Shown piece after piece: positions 1 through 5,777 of a stretch of 13,399 nt of DNA. The DNA lies in contig CAZHGE010000076.1 of NCBI GenBank assembly GCA_964531805.1, positions 1-13,399 of the forward strand. The letters run 5' to 3'. The notes beneath the pieces were generated by a model, which was not told the origin of the DNA, searched no databases, and saw nothing but the letters and a program-made list of their open reading frames with translations. Made by a program: the position numbers and the translations under genes. Numbering within the stretch: position 1 is the first letter of the stretch; each line of letters starts with the position of its first letter. Origin of the DNA: RGIG8767 sp964531805 (GTDB lineage Bacteria; Bacillota; Clostridia; Lachnospirales; Lachnospiraceae).

Positions 1-594
1 GTCTCCGATAAATCCCAAGCGTAAGAGGAAAAATCGGAATGCGTATTGTTCATTCTCAACTTCTTTATCCGTCAGTGTGACTCGTTGTAGCTTTATTGCT
101 AATTCGCACAGTTTGGAAATAAATTCTGTATAAGTATTTACCGCATCCGGCTCAGACGCAAGTGGAAACCAGGGAAATGAAACCTGATTCTCGATAATAA
201 CAACCTCCAACTGCTCTGTCAGGAATGCGTGTTTAAAAAGTGTTTGCTTCCCTTCTATCAACTTCTGCAAATTTTCCAGCTTACCATCTGTAAACATGTT
301 TCTTGGAACTGATATGCTTAAAACATCTACTTCCTCAGTTTCATCCTCCCGCTGCTCTGATTGTTGAATAGGCTCGCCTTTGTAAAACCGTTCTAAAACC
401 AATTCCAACTTACTTTCTGTCATATCCTCGGATGCATGAAACACTCCATTCTTATCCAAAACGTTGCTTCCAATCAGATAATCAAACTTGGGTGTTCTGG
501 TGTACTTTACCGGCATTCCAAACAATTCACCTATAGCATACGCCAGCTTCTTGCGTTCCTCACCTTTAACTTTAAAATCAATTTCTTCAATCAT
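1..594 (-). CDS. 'Virulence protein' family gene, C-terminus off window
   Basis: This open frame starts at ATG 594 and continues without a stop through base 1, giving 198 residues of a longer protein. An AAAGGTGG-like ribosome binding site lies 7-15 bases upstream. The N-terminus (MIEEIDFKVKGEERKKLAYA) followed by a GELFGMPVKYT segment, and the later FPWFPLASE and AFRFFLLRLGFIGD stretches, resemble proteins annotated as 'virulence protein' in integrative elements of gut Firmicutes. Those proteins have a similar N-terminal module (FKVxGxERKxL), a linker, and a conserved (Y/F)xxRxxLLxLGFIGD segment. I know of no biochemical role, and the name is historical. The family usually travels with conjugative or mobilisable elements, which fits the excisionase at 3187-3387. 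The assignment is from memory of the family pattern, and the true C-terminus is not visible. Confidence 0.72.
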   Translation of the reverse strand, partial: MIEEIDFKVKGEERKKLAYAIGELFGMPVKYTRTPKFDYLIGSNVLDKNGVFHASEDMTESKLELVLERFYKGEPIQQSEQREDETEEVDVLSISVPRNMFTDGKLENLQKLIEGKQTLFKHAFLTEQLEVVIIENQVSFPWFPLASEPDAVNTYTEFISKLCELAIKLQRVTLTDKEVENEQYAFRFFLLRLGFIGD

Positions 595-626
595 TGCACA
601 TACCACCTTTCTTTTTGGTATGTACA

Positions 627-655
627 TATATCACTCTACCGATCGAATTAGTCAA
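627..655 (-). promoter_or_regulatory. Predicted promoter of the 1-594 gene
   Basis: On the minus strand a TTGACT -35 box (650-655) is followed after 17 bases by GATATA (627-632). The 10-base palindrome TATGTACATA (619-628) overlaps the -10 box and could be an operator. The start codon is about 30 bases further on. Confidence 0.5.
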
Positions 656-670
656 CACAATATTTAAAAA

Positions 671-697
671 AGGGCTACCCTATTTCAAGGCAGCCCT
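671..697 (-). terminator. Rho-independent terminator, minus strand
   Basis: An 11-base stem, AGGGCTACCCT with AAGGCAGCCCT (two mismatches), closes a 5-base loop. On the minus strand it is followed directly by a run of T (665-670). Whatever it ends must be transcribed leftward from about 700-900, where no convincing gene is present. Confidence 0.6.
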
Positions 698-868
698 ACT
701 TCTACACAAATCGGCAATACTTTTCGCGCACAGCATTTCAATATTTTCCTTAATTCCAGCCAATTTAACCGCTAAAATCCTGCAAAGGCAATACCCCCTA
801 TGCAATTTCGCGAAAATCTGCGTGAGAGGGGGCATCGGTCTTAAAAGAATAATGCTGTAGAGATTCAC
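680..868 (-). other. Possible short transcript or 62-residue ORF
   Basis: A GTG-started frame of 62 residues lies here, preceded by a G-rich AGGGGAGGGGGAT stretch that can act as a ribosome binding site. Its stop lies inside the terminator hairpin at 671-697. The product is rich in Leu, Cys, Arg and Ala, and I recognise no family. A CCCCCT run at 871-876 can pair with AGGGGG at 827-832, so the 5' end of such a transcript could fold. A terminated small RNA is as likely as a protein. Confidence 0.25.
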
Positions 869-906
869 ATCCCCCTCCCCTATTTCCTATATATCTTTAT
901 AGAAAA

Positions 907-943
907 TGTACAATAAAAATGATATAATATAATGGATTGTACA
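907..943 (+). promoter_or_regulatory. Endonuclease promoter inside a TGTACAAT inverted repeat
   Basis: Perfect 8-base arms, TGTACAAT (907-914) and ATTGTACA (936-943), flank an AT-rich stretch holding two overlapping TATAAT boxes (923-928 and 928-933). No good -35 box is seen, which would suit an activated or weak promoter. Placement of the arms around the -10 suggests a repressor or activator site. The XRE controller at 2856-3074 is the obvious candidate but this is not shown. Confidence 0.5.
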
Positions 944-956
944 TAAAATCAATTGC

Positions 957-994
957 ACTCAAAATACATAAAGTACAACTCAAAATACATAAAG
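957..994 (+). repeat. 17-base tandem repeat in the endonuclease leader
   Basis: The sequence ACTCAAAATACATAAAG occurs at 957-973 and again at 978-994, separated by 4 bases. The second copy runs into the ribosome binding site AAAGGAGG. It lies between the predicted transcription start and the TTG start codon, so it is in the untranslated leader. Confidence 0.8.
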
Positions 995-1005
995 GAGGGT
1001 TAGCG

Positions 1006-1887
1006 TTGAATACACAAGATGTTTTGAATTCAGCAATCAATGAATTAACTGGTTTAGACCAACATCTAATTGATGTACTTGAAGTAAAAAAGCCAGCATC
1101 CTTAGCCTATGCCAAGCAACTAGCAAAAGTAATATCTAAATTATCCCCGTTGTTAGGTAACATGATTGAATTTTCAACTATTGATCTACTTAACACACAC
1201 GATTGGGAAAACAACGGCGAATGGGTCCGACAAGATCCAGGATTTCCAGATGCCTTATTTAAAAGTGAAACCATTTTACCAAACCCAGGCATTGAAATAA
1301 AAGCTTGGTTTCCATTTGCAACAGAAATAACCGCTCGTTTTAAGGATAGCGTTACTATTTTCTCTGAAAATAACATTGATGTTGCTCTTATTGCCTGGTT
1401 ACCTGAGCATGTTATATGGGGAAAACCTCAAATAATAGATGTACTCGTAGTATCAGGAAAAAGCGTTGCTGAAGCAAGAGATTCTCACTATCATCGACCA
1501 CCAGATTATATTGTCTTTGAGCCAGAAGATACTTCTTCTCGAACAGCAAATCTTCAGCAGACTAATACTAATGGTTACAAAATCCAAGCAGATAAATGTA
1601 ATATTACCGAAGCAGCAAAAGTTGTTGAAAGTTGGGGACCAACCGGAAAACAGTATAGCCCCGCACTTGAATATCAACGAAAACTGATGGCTCTTCGCGG
1701 ACAGTTCGTATATCGATTAGATACCAATTATGCAAAAATTGATCGAATTGAGCATAGTGAAATAGAAGAATTTAAAACCAAAGTTTTAAGCACAGTATTC
1801 CACGGTAAAACAATAAAACAATGGAGTACCATCCTTTCTTCCAATGATGATACTGTATTAGAAGAAGCATTAAAGACCATTCTCTAG
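1006..1887 (+). CDS. Type II restriction endonuclease, PD-(D/E)xK type
   Basis: The protein is 293 residues long if translation starts at TTG 1006. That start is chosen because AAAGGAGG (991-998) sits 7 bases before it. An in-frame TTG at 937 lies at the predicted transcription start and has no ribosome binding site. Residues 79-100 read GFPDALF...PGIEIKAW, giving P81-D82, E97 and K99, the spacing expected of a PD-(D/E)xK nuclease core. The following beta strands (DVALIAWL, IIDVLVVSG) fit that fold. No family is recognised by name and the recognition sequence cannot be read from it. The neighbour on the opposite strand is a DNA methyltransferase, and the two genes overlap by 18 bases at their 3' ends (1870-1887), a classic convergent R-M layout. 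The role as endonuclease is therefore inferred from motif plus context. Confidence 0.8.
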   Translation: MNTQDVLNSAINELTGLDQHLIDVLEVKKPASLAYAKQLAKVISKLSPLLGNMIEFSTIDLLNTHDWENNGEWVRQDPGFPDALFKSETILPNPGIEIKAWFPFATEITARFKDSVTIFSENNIDVALIAWLPEHVIWGKPQIIDVLVVSGKSVAEARDSHYHRPPDYIVFEPEDTSSRTANLQQTNTNGYKIQADKCNITEAAKVVESWGPTGKQYSPALEYQRKLMALRGQFVYRLDTNYAKIDRIEHSEIEEFKTKVLSTVFHGKTIKQWSTILSSNDDTVLEEALKTIL

Positions 1888-2856
1888 TTCGCTCAAAACT
1901 CGATTATCAGCAACATTAAATACTTCTTCTGACTTTTCTGCACAATAACATTTTCGTCCTAATTGAATAGATGCTATTGCTGTAGTACATAGACCAGAAA
2001 AAGGATCCCAAACAACATCACCTTCATCAGAAGCTATTTCTATTATTCTTTTGATCAGTTCTAGAGGCTTCTGATTTAGGTGAATTGCTTTTTGATTTAT
2101 TTTTAGCCTTTCTTGATTTCTTAACTGTGGCACTTGCCATACATTTGTAACACCAATCGGGCATTTAAACTTTGCTCTCATTCGTTCCCACATTTCTTTT
2201 GATATAACACTTTCTCCATCCAAAGAAAAATAAGGTTTTCCAGTATCATTTCCATATTCATTCGCATAATTAGCAATCTTCTCAAATGCTTCTGCAGGTG
2301 GCATATACCACAAATGACATTTTGTAAAATATTTTCTAGTAGCAGCATTTTTCACACCACACGCCTCATTAGTTTTAGAAAACGGCAAACCTGTTCTTGC
2401 CCATTCATATCTTAGCCAATCCTTCATTGATAATTCTTGGTCTTCCACCCTAAATATAGGCTTCTTAACGTACTGGACACATACTTCTGTCACAACTGGC
2501 AAATGCCTTATTGTTTTTGTATTCACATTTCCTGCAACATGACTCATACCTTTATCCCATACACAGCAAGAAACATATTCCCATCCATATTTTTCAAATA
2601 CCGGATGAACAGTAGCCCAACCAACTTCTGTACACCAAAACCATAATGTTGTTATAGGTGTAGCAGCCTCACTCCACTTTTTTATATGTGGTTCATACCA
2701 CTCATCCAAACCATGTTGTGACACTAAGTCTCCTGGGAAACCATTAATCCCATAAGGTCCATCACATACAATTACTGTTGGCTTTTCCCAACTATCACAA
2801 ACTTGCATCGAATCATCACAATACAAATGTATATCTCCATAATTTCTATATTCCAT
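1870..2856 (-). CDS. Type II DNA methyltransferase, beta-type (m6A or m4C)
   Basis: A 328-residue amino-methyltransferase that would protect host DNA from the endonuclease at 1006-1887. Near the N-terminus the catalytic motif IV reads CDGPYG (residues 31-36), a variant of D/S-PPY with Gly in the second position. Near the C-terminus HLNQKPLELIKRII (259-272) leads into motif I, VVWDPFSGLCTTAIASIQLG (281-300), the S-adenosylmethionine site, followed by GRKCYCAEKS. The order IV before I marks the beta group. DPPY usually marks m6A and SPPY m4C enzymes, so DGPY leaves the modified base open. Residues about 130-250 form a long variable stretch, probably the target recognition region. The ATG overlaps the stop of the upstream controller gene by one base (TAATG), so the two are translationally coupled. 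Confidence 0.9.
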   Translation of the reverse strand: MEYRNYGDIHLYCDDSMQVCDSWEKPTVIVCDGPYGINGFPGDLVSQHGLDEWYEPHIKKWSEAATPITTLWFWCTEVGWATVHPVFEKYGWEYVSCCVWDKGMSHVAGNVNTKTIRHLPVVTEVCVQYVKKPIFRVEDQELSMKDWLRYEWARTGLPFSKTNEACGVKNAATRKYFTKCHLWYMPPAEAFEKIANYANEYGNDTGKPYFSLDGESVISKEMWERMRAKFKCPIGVTNVWQVPQLRNQERLKINQKAIHLNQKPLELIKRIIEIASDEGDVVWDPFSGLCTTAIASIQLGRKCYCAEKSEEVFNVADNRVLSELENGL

Positions 2857-3074
2857 TAATCTTCTACCTCTTTATTTGAAATATGAACAATAACATCTTC
2901 AACATTACACCCGAAATAATTACATAAACGATCAATTATTTCCATGGAAACAAATTCTCCTCTATACATCTTATCCATTGTAGATTTTGAAATTTCAGTT
3001 TTGTTCATCAATTCTTTTTTACTCAAATCATTATCAATAAGTAGTTTCCATAGCGGTTTATATGAAAAAGCCAT
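2856..3074 (-). CDS. XRE-family controller of the R-M system
   Basis: A 72-residue Cro/CI-type helix-turn-helix protein starting MAFSYKPLWKLLIDNDLSKK. The HTH spans roughly residues 8-62: LSKKELMNKTEISKSTMDKM forms helices 2-3 and the domain ends with the LCNYFGCNVEDVI signature. The start at 3074 gives 7 bases after AAGGAG (3082-3087); ATG 3077 directly before it is an alternative. A longer frame reaching back to 3149 overlaps the promoter and is not used. Its stop overlaps the methyltransferase start (TAATG). Small HTH genes joined to a methyltransferase are typical R-M controller (C) proteins or general XRE repressors. Palindromes in its own promoter suggest autoregulation. Which R-M gene it controls is inference. 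Confidence 0.85.
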   Translation of the reverse strand: MAFSYKPLWKLLIDNDLSKKELMNKTEISKSTMDKMYRGEFVSMEIIDRLCNYFGCNVEDVIVHISNKEVED

Positions 3075-3117
3075 CATCTTTCTCCTTGTCCAGTTTTTTC
3101 TCGATTTATATATTGAT

Positions 3118-3159
3118 ATATTACCACATATATGTTGTATTCTCAACACTTATGTGTTG
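3118..3159 (-). promoter_or_regulatory. Controller/methyltransferase promoter with two operators
   Basis: On the minus strand TTGAGA (3141-3146), a 17-base spacer and TAATAT (3118-3123) form a good sigma-A promoter. The palindrome CAACACTTATGTGTTG (3144-3159) overlaps the -35 box, and the 10-base palindrome ACATATATGT lies within the spacer. This placement is typical of autorepression or controller-protein switches. The leader is about 35 bases. Confidence 0.65.
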
Positions 3160-3186
3160 TACTTTATTTTTTATGTTTTCTGAGAA

Positions 3187-3387
3187 TCAGACAATATATT
3201 CTTCAAATCGTATTCTCACAATCATATATCGATTACCAATCACTATTACAAAACCACCTTCATTTTCTTCCGCCATCCTTATAAGCATTTTTGTTCCCAA
3301 ACAAAAATAAGCACCTGCTTCCCTGATTGTGAGCAGATACTTATCCTTAATAGACACCTCTATTTTGTTACTCTTTGTCTCTTCCAT
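3187..3387 (-). CDS. xis: Tn916-type excisionase (Xis), C-terminus clipped
   Basis: A 66-residue protein with the Tn916-type excisionase pattern: KYLLTIREAGAYFCLG (residues 16-31, the winged-helix recognition part), then IRMAEEN and FVIVIGNRYMIVRIRFEEYIV. Family members read (Y)xLTIxEAxxYFxIGxxKLRxLAEEN...NGNRxxIKRxxFExYI and then usually carry about 5-8 more residues. Here the protein ends at once after FEEYIV, suggesting truncation or divergence of the tail. The start at ATG 3387 is chosen because AAGGAGG (3396-3402) lies 8 bases upstream; an in-frame ATG at 3420 lacks such a site. Xis helps a tyrosine integrase excise an integrative element. The integrase gene normally follows directly, but the R-M module lies there instead and no integrase is present in the window. 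Confidence 0.8.
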   Translation of the reverse strand: MEETKSNKIEVSIKDKYLLTIREAGAYFCLGTKMLIRMAEENEGGFVIVIGNRYMIVRIRFEEYIV

Positions 3388-3547
3388 CTTGACTTCCTCC
3401 TTAACCATTAATTCATCCAATTTATCACTCTGGATGCCTTATAAGTCAAGGAAAATTAGTCAAACTACAATTCCACAATTCCCTCTTTACTGATTCGTAT
3501 CAAAACCGTAGTCCCTCACCTATTACTCCACCACGCTTTGCCTCGCT

Positions 3548-3622
3548 TTATCGCACTTCATCGCCGCCTATAACTGTACCCAAAGCCCTGCCGTGGCATA
3601 CGAAAAGCACTCTCGCTTTCAT
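3548..3622 (-). CDS. 24-residue peptide ORF with good ribosome site
   Basis: ATG 3622 is preceded by AGGAGGTA (3627-3634) at optimal spacing. The frame encodes 24 residues beginning MKARVLFVCHGRA and ends at 3548. The VLFVCHGR start resembles the beginning of low-molecular-weight phosphatases, but the catalytic CX5R loop is not completed and the frame stops early. It may be a leader peptide, the broken 5' end of a lost gene, or chance. Its strand matches the excisionase downstream. Confidence 0.3.
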   Translation of the reverse strand: MKARVLFVCHGRALGTVIGGDEVR

Positions 3623-3805
3623 TTTTTACCTCCTAAAATGCCGTGAATTGCCGTGTTTTGGGGACTTTTGCGTACTCGCAAAAATCTACATAAAATCTGC
3701 ATAATGTGACACACTATGCAAATTAAGGCAAAATGTAATAGTCATTCGTAGTCAAAAAGTAGTCAACTACAATGAGCCGGACTACTCTGATTTACCCCAA
3801 ATTCC

Positions 3806-3852
3806 TATCGTTAATAGAATGGGGGTTCGGGGGGTTCTACCTTTTAACGATA
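3806..3852. repeat. Inverted repeat around a G-rich loop
   Basis: Perfect 9-base arms TATCGTTAA (3806-3814) and TTAACGATA (3844-3852) enclose a loop of 29 bases that contains runs of 5 and 6 G. Further G6 follows at about 3861-3866. Function is unknown. Confidence 0.55.
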
Positions 3853-4021
3853 GAACCGTAGGGGGGCGCCCCACTCAACATTACAATATTCAATTTCGTG
3901 CACAAAAGAACAAATATTATATTTACAATACCGAATATAATACATCCTTTCCATTGTGGTTTTGGTTCCTTATTACCTTAGTTCATTTTTCATTCCTCCT
4001 GTTGTTCATGAAATAAGAATT

Positions 4022-4678
4022 TTATTTATCCAACAACTTCTCTTTTATTCTATTTGCTGCTTCAATATGCATAATCCAGTGTCTTGAAAGAGGCATTTTT
4101 ATAAGACCTGATATATCTTTATTGCACCAATAATCAATTAACCAAACTGCAGACTCATCATCCGAAACCACACCAAGTTCAGAGATGCGTTTCTTATCAT
4201 CGTCCCCGAACTTTTTCTTAATATCTTCATAATGAATACTTTTTAACCATTCATCAGTACTTGCCTTTACCGACAATGCATACTCATACAAGGCTTCTAT
4301 GTTGAGTTTTTTAGAAAACTCTGCAATTTCCTGTTTTACCAATTCATTTCCTGTAGTTATAATATCTGTACCTATTTTCTTGTCGAAGTTATTTTCATAT
4401 AGTACTTCCTTTTTCCTTCTTATCAATGAATTAACCACGATATCTTCAATTCGAATTATATGCCAAATGGAATATGCTACCGTCTTAGAGTGATAACCAT
4501 CAGCATTAATAAACGGAATTGCACAATAATCGTCAGAAGACAATAACTTCTTCCACGATAACATTTCTTGCATCAACATTTCTCGTAATTTCAGGAATTC
4601 ATTTATTCCATCATAAAATGTTGCTTTTTTCAATTTACTCTGAGCTAATTTATTCTTATCAGACCATTCTCGATTCAT
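4022..4678 (-). CDS. DinB-like four-helix protein
   Basis: A 218-residue, mostly helical protein that resembles the DinB/YfiT superfamily of metal-binding four-helix bundles. The visible signs are an N-terminal helix with LREMLMQEMLSW, the motif AYSIWHIIRIEDIVVNSLI (residues 68-86) with H73 in the DinB 'WHxxRxED' position, and a C-terminal RHWIMHIEAANRIKEKL helix with H200 and H204. Those histidines would be the metal ligands. Superfamily members are often thiol transferases or DNA-damage-induced proteins of unknown substrate, and nothing here identifies the reaction. The start at ATG 4678 has AGGACGG about 9 bases upstream. The gene follows the membrane protein at 4733-5077 by 54 bases on the same strand and may be co-transcribed. 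Confidence 0.7.
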   Translation of the reverse strand: MNREWSDKNKLAQSKLKKATFYDGINEFLKLREMLMQEMLSWKKLLSSDDYCAIPFINADGYHSKTVAYSIWHIIRIEDIVVNSLIRRKKEVLYENNFDKKIGTDIITTGNELVKQEIAEFSKKLNIEALYEYALSVKASTDEWLKSIHYEDIKKKFGDDDKKRISELGVVSDDESAVWLIDYWCNKDISGLIKMPLSRHWIMHIEAANRIKEKLLDK

Positions 4679-4732
4679 CTATCAATACCGTCCTAATTTG
4701 ATATAATCCCCTAAAGCACTGAAATTAGAATT

Positions 4733-5077
4733 TTAGTTAAGTTTATACTCTTTCTCCAAGGCACGATGTCTTAAAACCATAAATGGCAAAGGGATAATAA
4801 CTCCTCCCATCATAAATACTATTTCCAGCACCTCACTCGGCATAATGTAACCTAACCAAAATCCAAGTTCTATACATATTCCATAAACAATCCAAATAAA
4901 ACCATGTTTTTTATTCCATTGTATTACATCAGAAATTTCTTCTTTCTTTGGTGGGGCAATAACATTATAAAATCCTACTGGATTTTCTTTTTTATTAAAT
5001 TGAGAAATACCGATAATAACCATTATTACTGCCACAATCGATATAATAACTAATCCCATTATCATCTCTGCATTCAT
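4733..5077 (-). CDS. Small three-helix membrane protein
   Basis: A 114-residue hypothetical membrane protein. Predicted segments are residues 5-25 (MIMGLVIISIVAVIMVIIGI), about 60-79 (FIWIVYGICIELGFWLGYIM) and 84-102 (LEIVFMMGGVIIPLPFMVL). A cytosolic-looking loop between helices 1 and 2 carries NPVGFYNVIAPPKKEEISDV and WNKKHG. The pattern 'IGISQ-x-PVGFY...PPKKEE(I/L)SDV..WNKKHG' is one I associate with uncharacterised Firmicute membrane proteins. No function is known to me. ATG 5077 is chosen as start; in-frame TTG 5089 and GTG 5086 lie just upstream, next to the GAAAGG ribosome site (5091-5096), and cannot be excluded. It shares strand and short spacing with the DinB-like gene. Confidence 0.65.
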   Translation of the reverse strand: MNAEMIMGLVIISIVAVIMVIIGISQFNKKENPVGFYNVIAPPKKEEISDVIQWNKKHGFIWIVYGICIELGFWLGYIMPSEVLEIVFMMGGVIIPLPFMVLRHRALEKEYKLN

Positions 5078-5185
5078 ACTAATCACCAATCCTTTCGTTC
5101 CGAAAATCGGAATTTAGCACGGAGCAACACTCCGCCTAATATATCATTTATCATAGCATAACACCTGCATTTTTTCTATAAGAAA

Positions 5186-5218
5186 ATGACCCCGGCAGCA
5201 CATTGCCACCGAGGTCAT
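5186..5218 (-). terminator. Rho-independent terminator
   Basis: The arms beginning ATGACC (5186-5191) and ending GGTCAT (5213-5218) form a GC-rich stem of about 13 pairs with few mismatches. On the minus strand it is followed by TTTTCTT, so it ends leftward transcripts from the 5238-5609 region and insulates the membrane-protein gene. Confidence 0.65.
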
Positions 5219-5237
5219 CATCCTTATTTCTTCTATA

Positions 5238-5449
5238 TTAAATTGCCTTGAACATCTTCTGGGTTATCGGCTTTTCGCCTGTTACCTTTTCGACTTCCTT
5301 CTTGGCTGCCTCAAGTTCTTCAAGCCTGATCATTTCATCCTTAGCTAAATATGTATCTCTGACTTCTTCCCAGTAATCCAAATTTAGCAATATTTCTTTT
5401 TCCTCAATTCCTTTTGTAAAAGGGCCTTGCACCCAGTAGCAGCTATCAA
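5238..5449 (-). pseudogene. Gene remnant, C-terminal coding fragment
   Basis: The frame encodes about 69 residues between stops, ending EKPITQKMFKAI. Residues such as YWEEVRDTYLAKDEM and RLEELEAAKKEVEKVTGEK look like genuine helical, charged protein. However, the only early start is GTG 5432, without a ribosome binding site, and the frame is blocked by TGA just upstream. A second frame beginning ATGCGTGATTTG (MRDLIAATGCK) overlaps it in a different phase, so a frameshift may have split an older gene. A terminator follows directly at 5186-5218, as expected for the end of a real gene. No family is recognised. Confidence 0.4.
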
Positions 5450-5501
5450 ATCACGCATTCCTCGTCTTTTTATGTATCAACCTGTACCCATTCCCCCATT
5501 A

Positions 5502-5609
5502 TCATTTCTTGTAATACAAATATCTATGTTTAATGGTGCTTGATTTCTTTCCTTTAGTTAATTTCTGAATTTCCATTCCTTCAGCATTAAACTTATGTTC
5601 CAATTTCAT
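5502..5609 (-). pseudogene. 35-residue ORF, probable remnant
   Basis: ATG 5609 opens a frame of 35 residues, MKLEHKFNAEGMEIQKL and onward, that ends in KHRYLYYKK. It is basic and protein-like but has no good ribosome site. With the fragment at 5238-5449 it suggests a decayed gene on this strand, transcribed divergently from the HTH gene at 5778. Confidence 0.25.
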
Positions 5610-5658
5610 CTTCTGTCTTAACCAATACAATGTTATTCATCTGTTACATTAAGCGCAG

Positions 5659-5715
5659 TATATGCTTTACGCATATATTTTTTAGTATATAATTTATATA
5701 TGCAAAATGCATATG
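5659..5715 (+). promoter_or_regulatory. Promoter with twin TATATGC-N5-GCATATA operators
   Basis: Two copies of the same palindrome, TATATGC-N5-GCATAT(A/G), lie at 5659-5677 and 5697-5715, centres 38 bases apart. Between them a TATAAT -10 box (5688-5693) pairs with TTTACG (5666-5671) at 16 bases. The first operator covers the -35 box and the second covers the expected transcription start. This is the layout of a cooperative repressor, most simply the HTH protein encoded just downstream. Confidence 0.7.
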
Positions 5716-5777
5716 CAAATTGATTATATTTTTTTTAGAAGCATTCCTTTATGCTTAGAGCAAAGGAGAGATGAATT

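Larger units (their letters stand above)
3388..4021. other. Long spacer with hairpins and short repeats
   Basis: No convincing protein gene of normal size is present in this 630-base stretch. It holds a 7-base hairpin (TTTTGCG/CGCAAAA, 3666-3683). GTAGTC/ACTAC elements cluster at about 3746-3784, which could be protein-binding repeats. It also holds a G-rich segment (about 3820-3876) partly enclosed by the inverted repeat TATCGTTAA/TTAACGATA (3806-3852). Upstream of an excisionase this is where regulatory or recombination sites of an integrative element may sit, but no attachment site could be identified. A 65-residue frame on + (3819-4016) lacks a plausible start site and is dismissed. Confidence 0.4.

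Noticed and set aside
594..860. Plus-strand frame of 88 residues
   Set aside because: It overlaps the promoter of the 1-594 gene and the terminator at 671-697 and has no ribosome site.
957..994. Tandem repeat considered as the start of a CRISPR array
   Set aside because: There are only two units with a 4-base gap, so no spacers of CRISPR size and no cas genes.
937..1005. 23-residue N-terminal extension of the endonuclease
   Set aside because: It would begin at the predicted transcription start and encode the tandem leader repeat; TTG 1006 has a near-perfect ribosome site.
3548..3622. Low-molecular-weight phosphatase gene
   Set aside because: Only the first ten residues resemble that family; the catalytic loop is not completed and the frame ends after 24 residues, so no enzyme is claimed.
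3819..4016. 65-residue plus-strand frame ending in a hydrophobic helix
   Set aside because: No ribosome binding site; the start lies in a G-rich inverted repeat, and composition looks like translated spacer.
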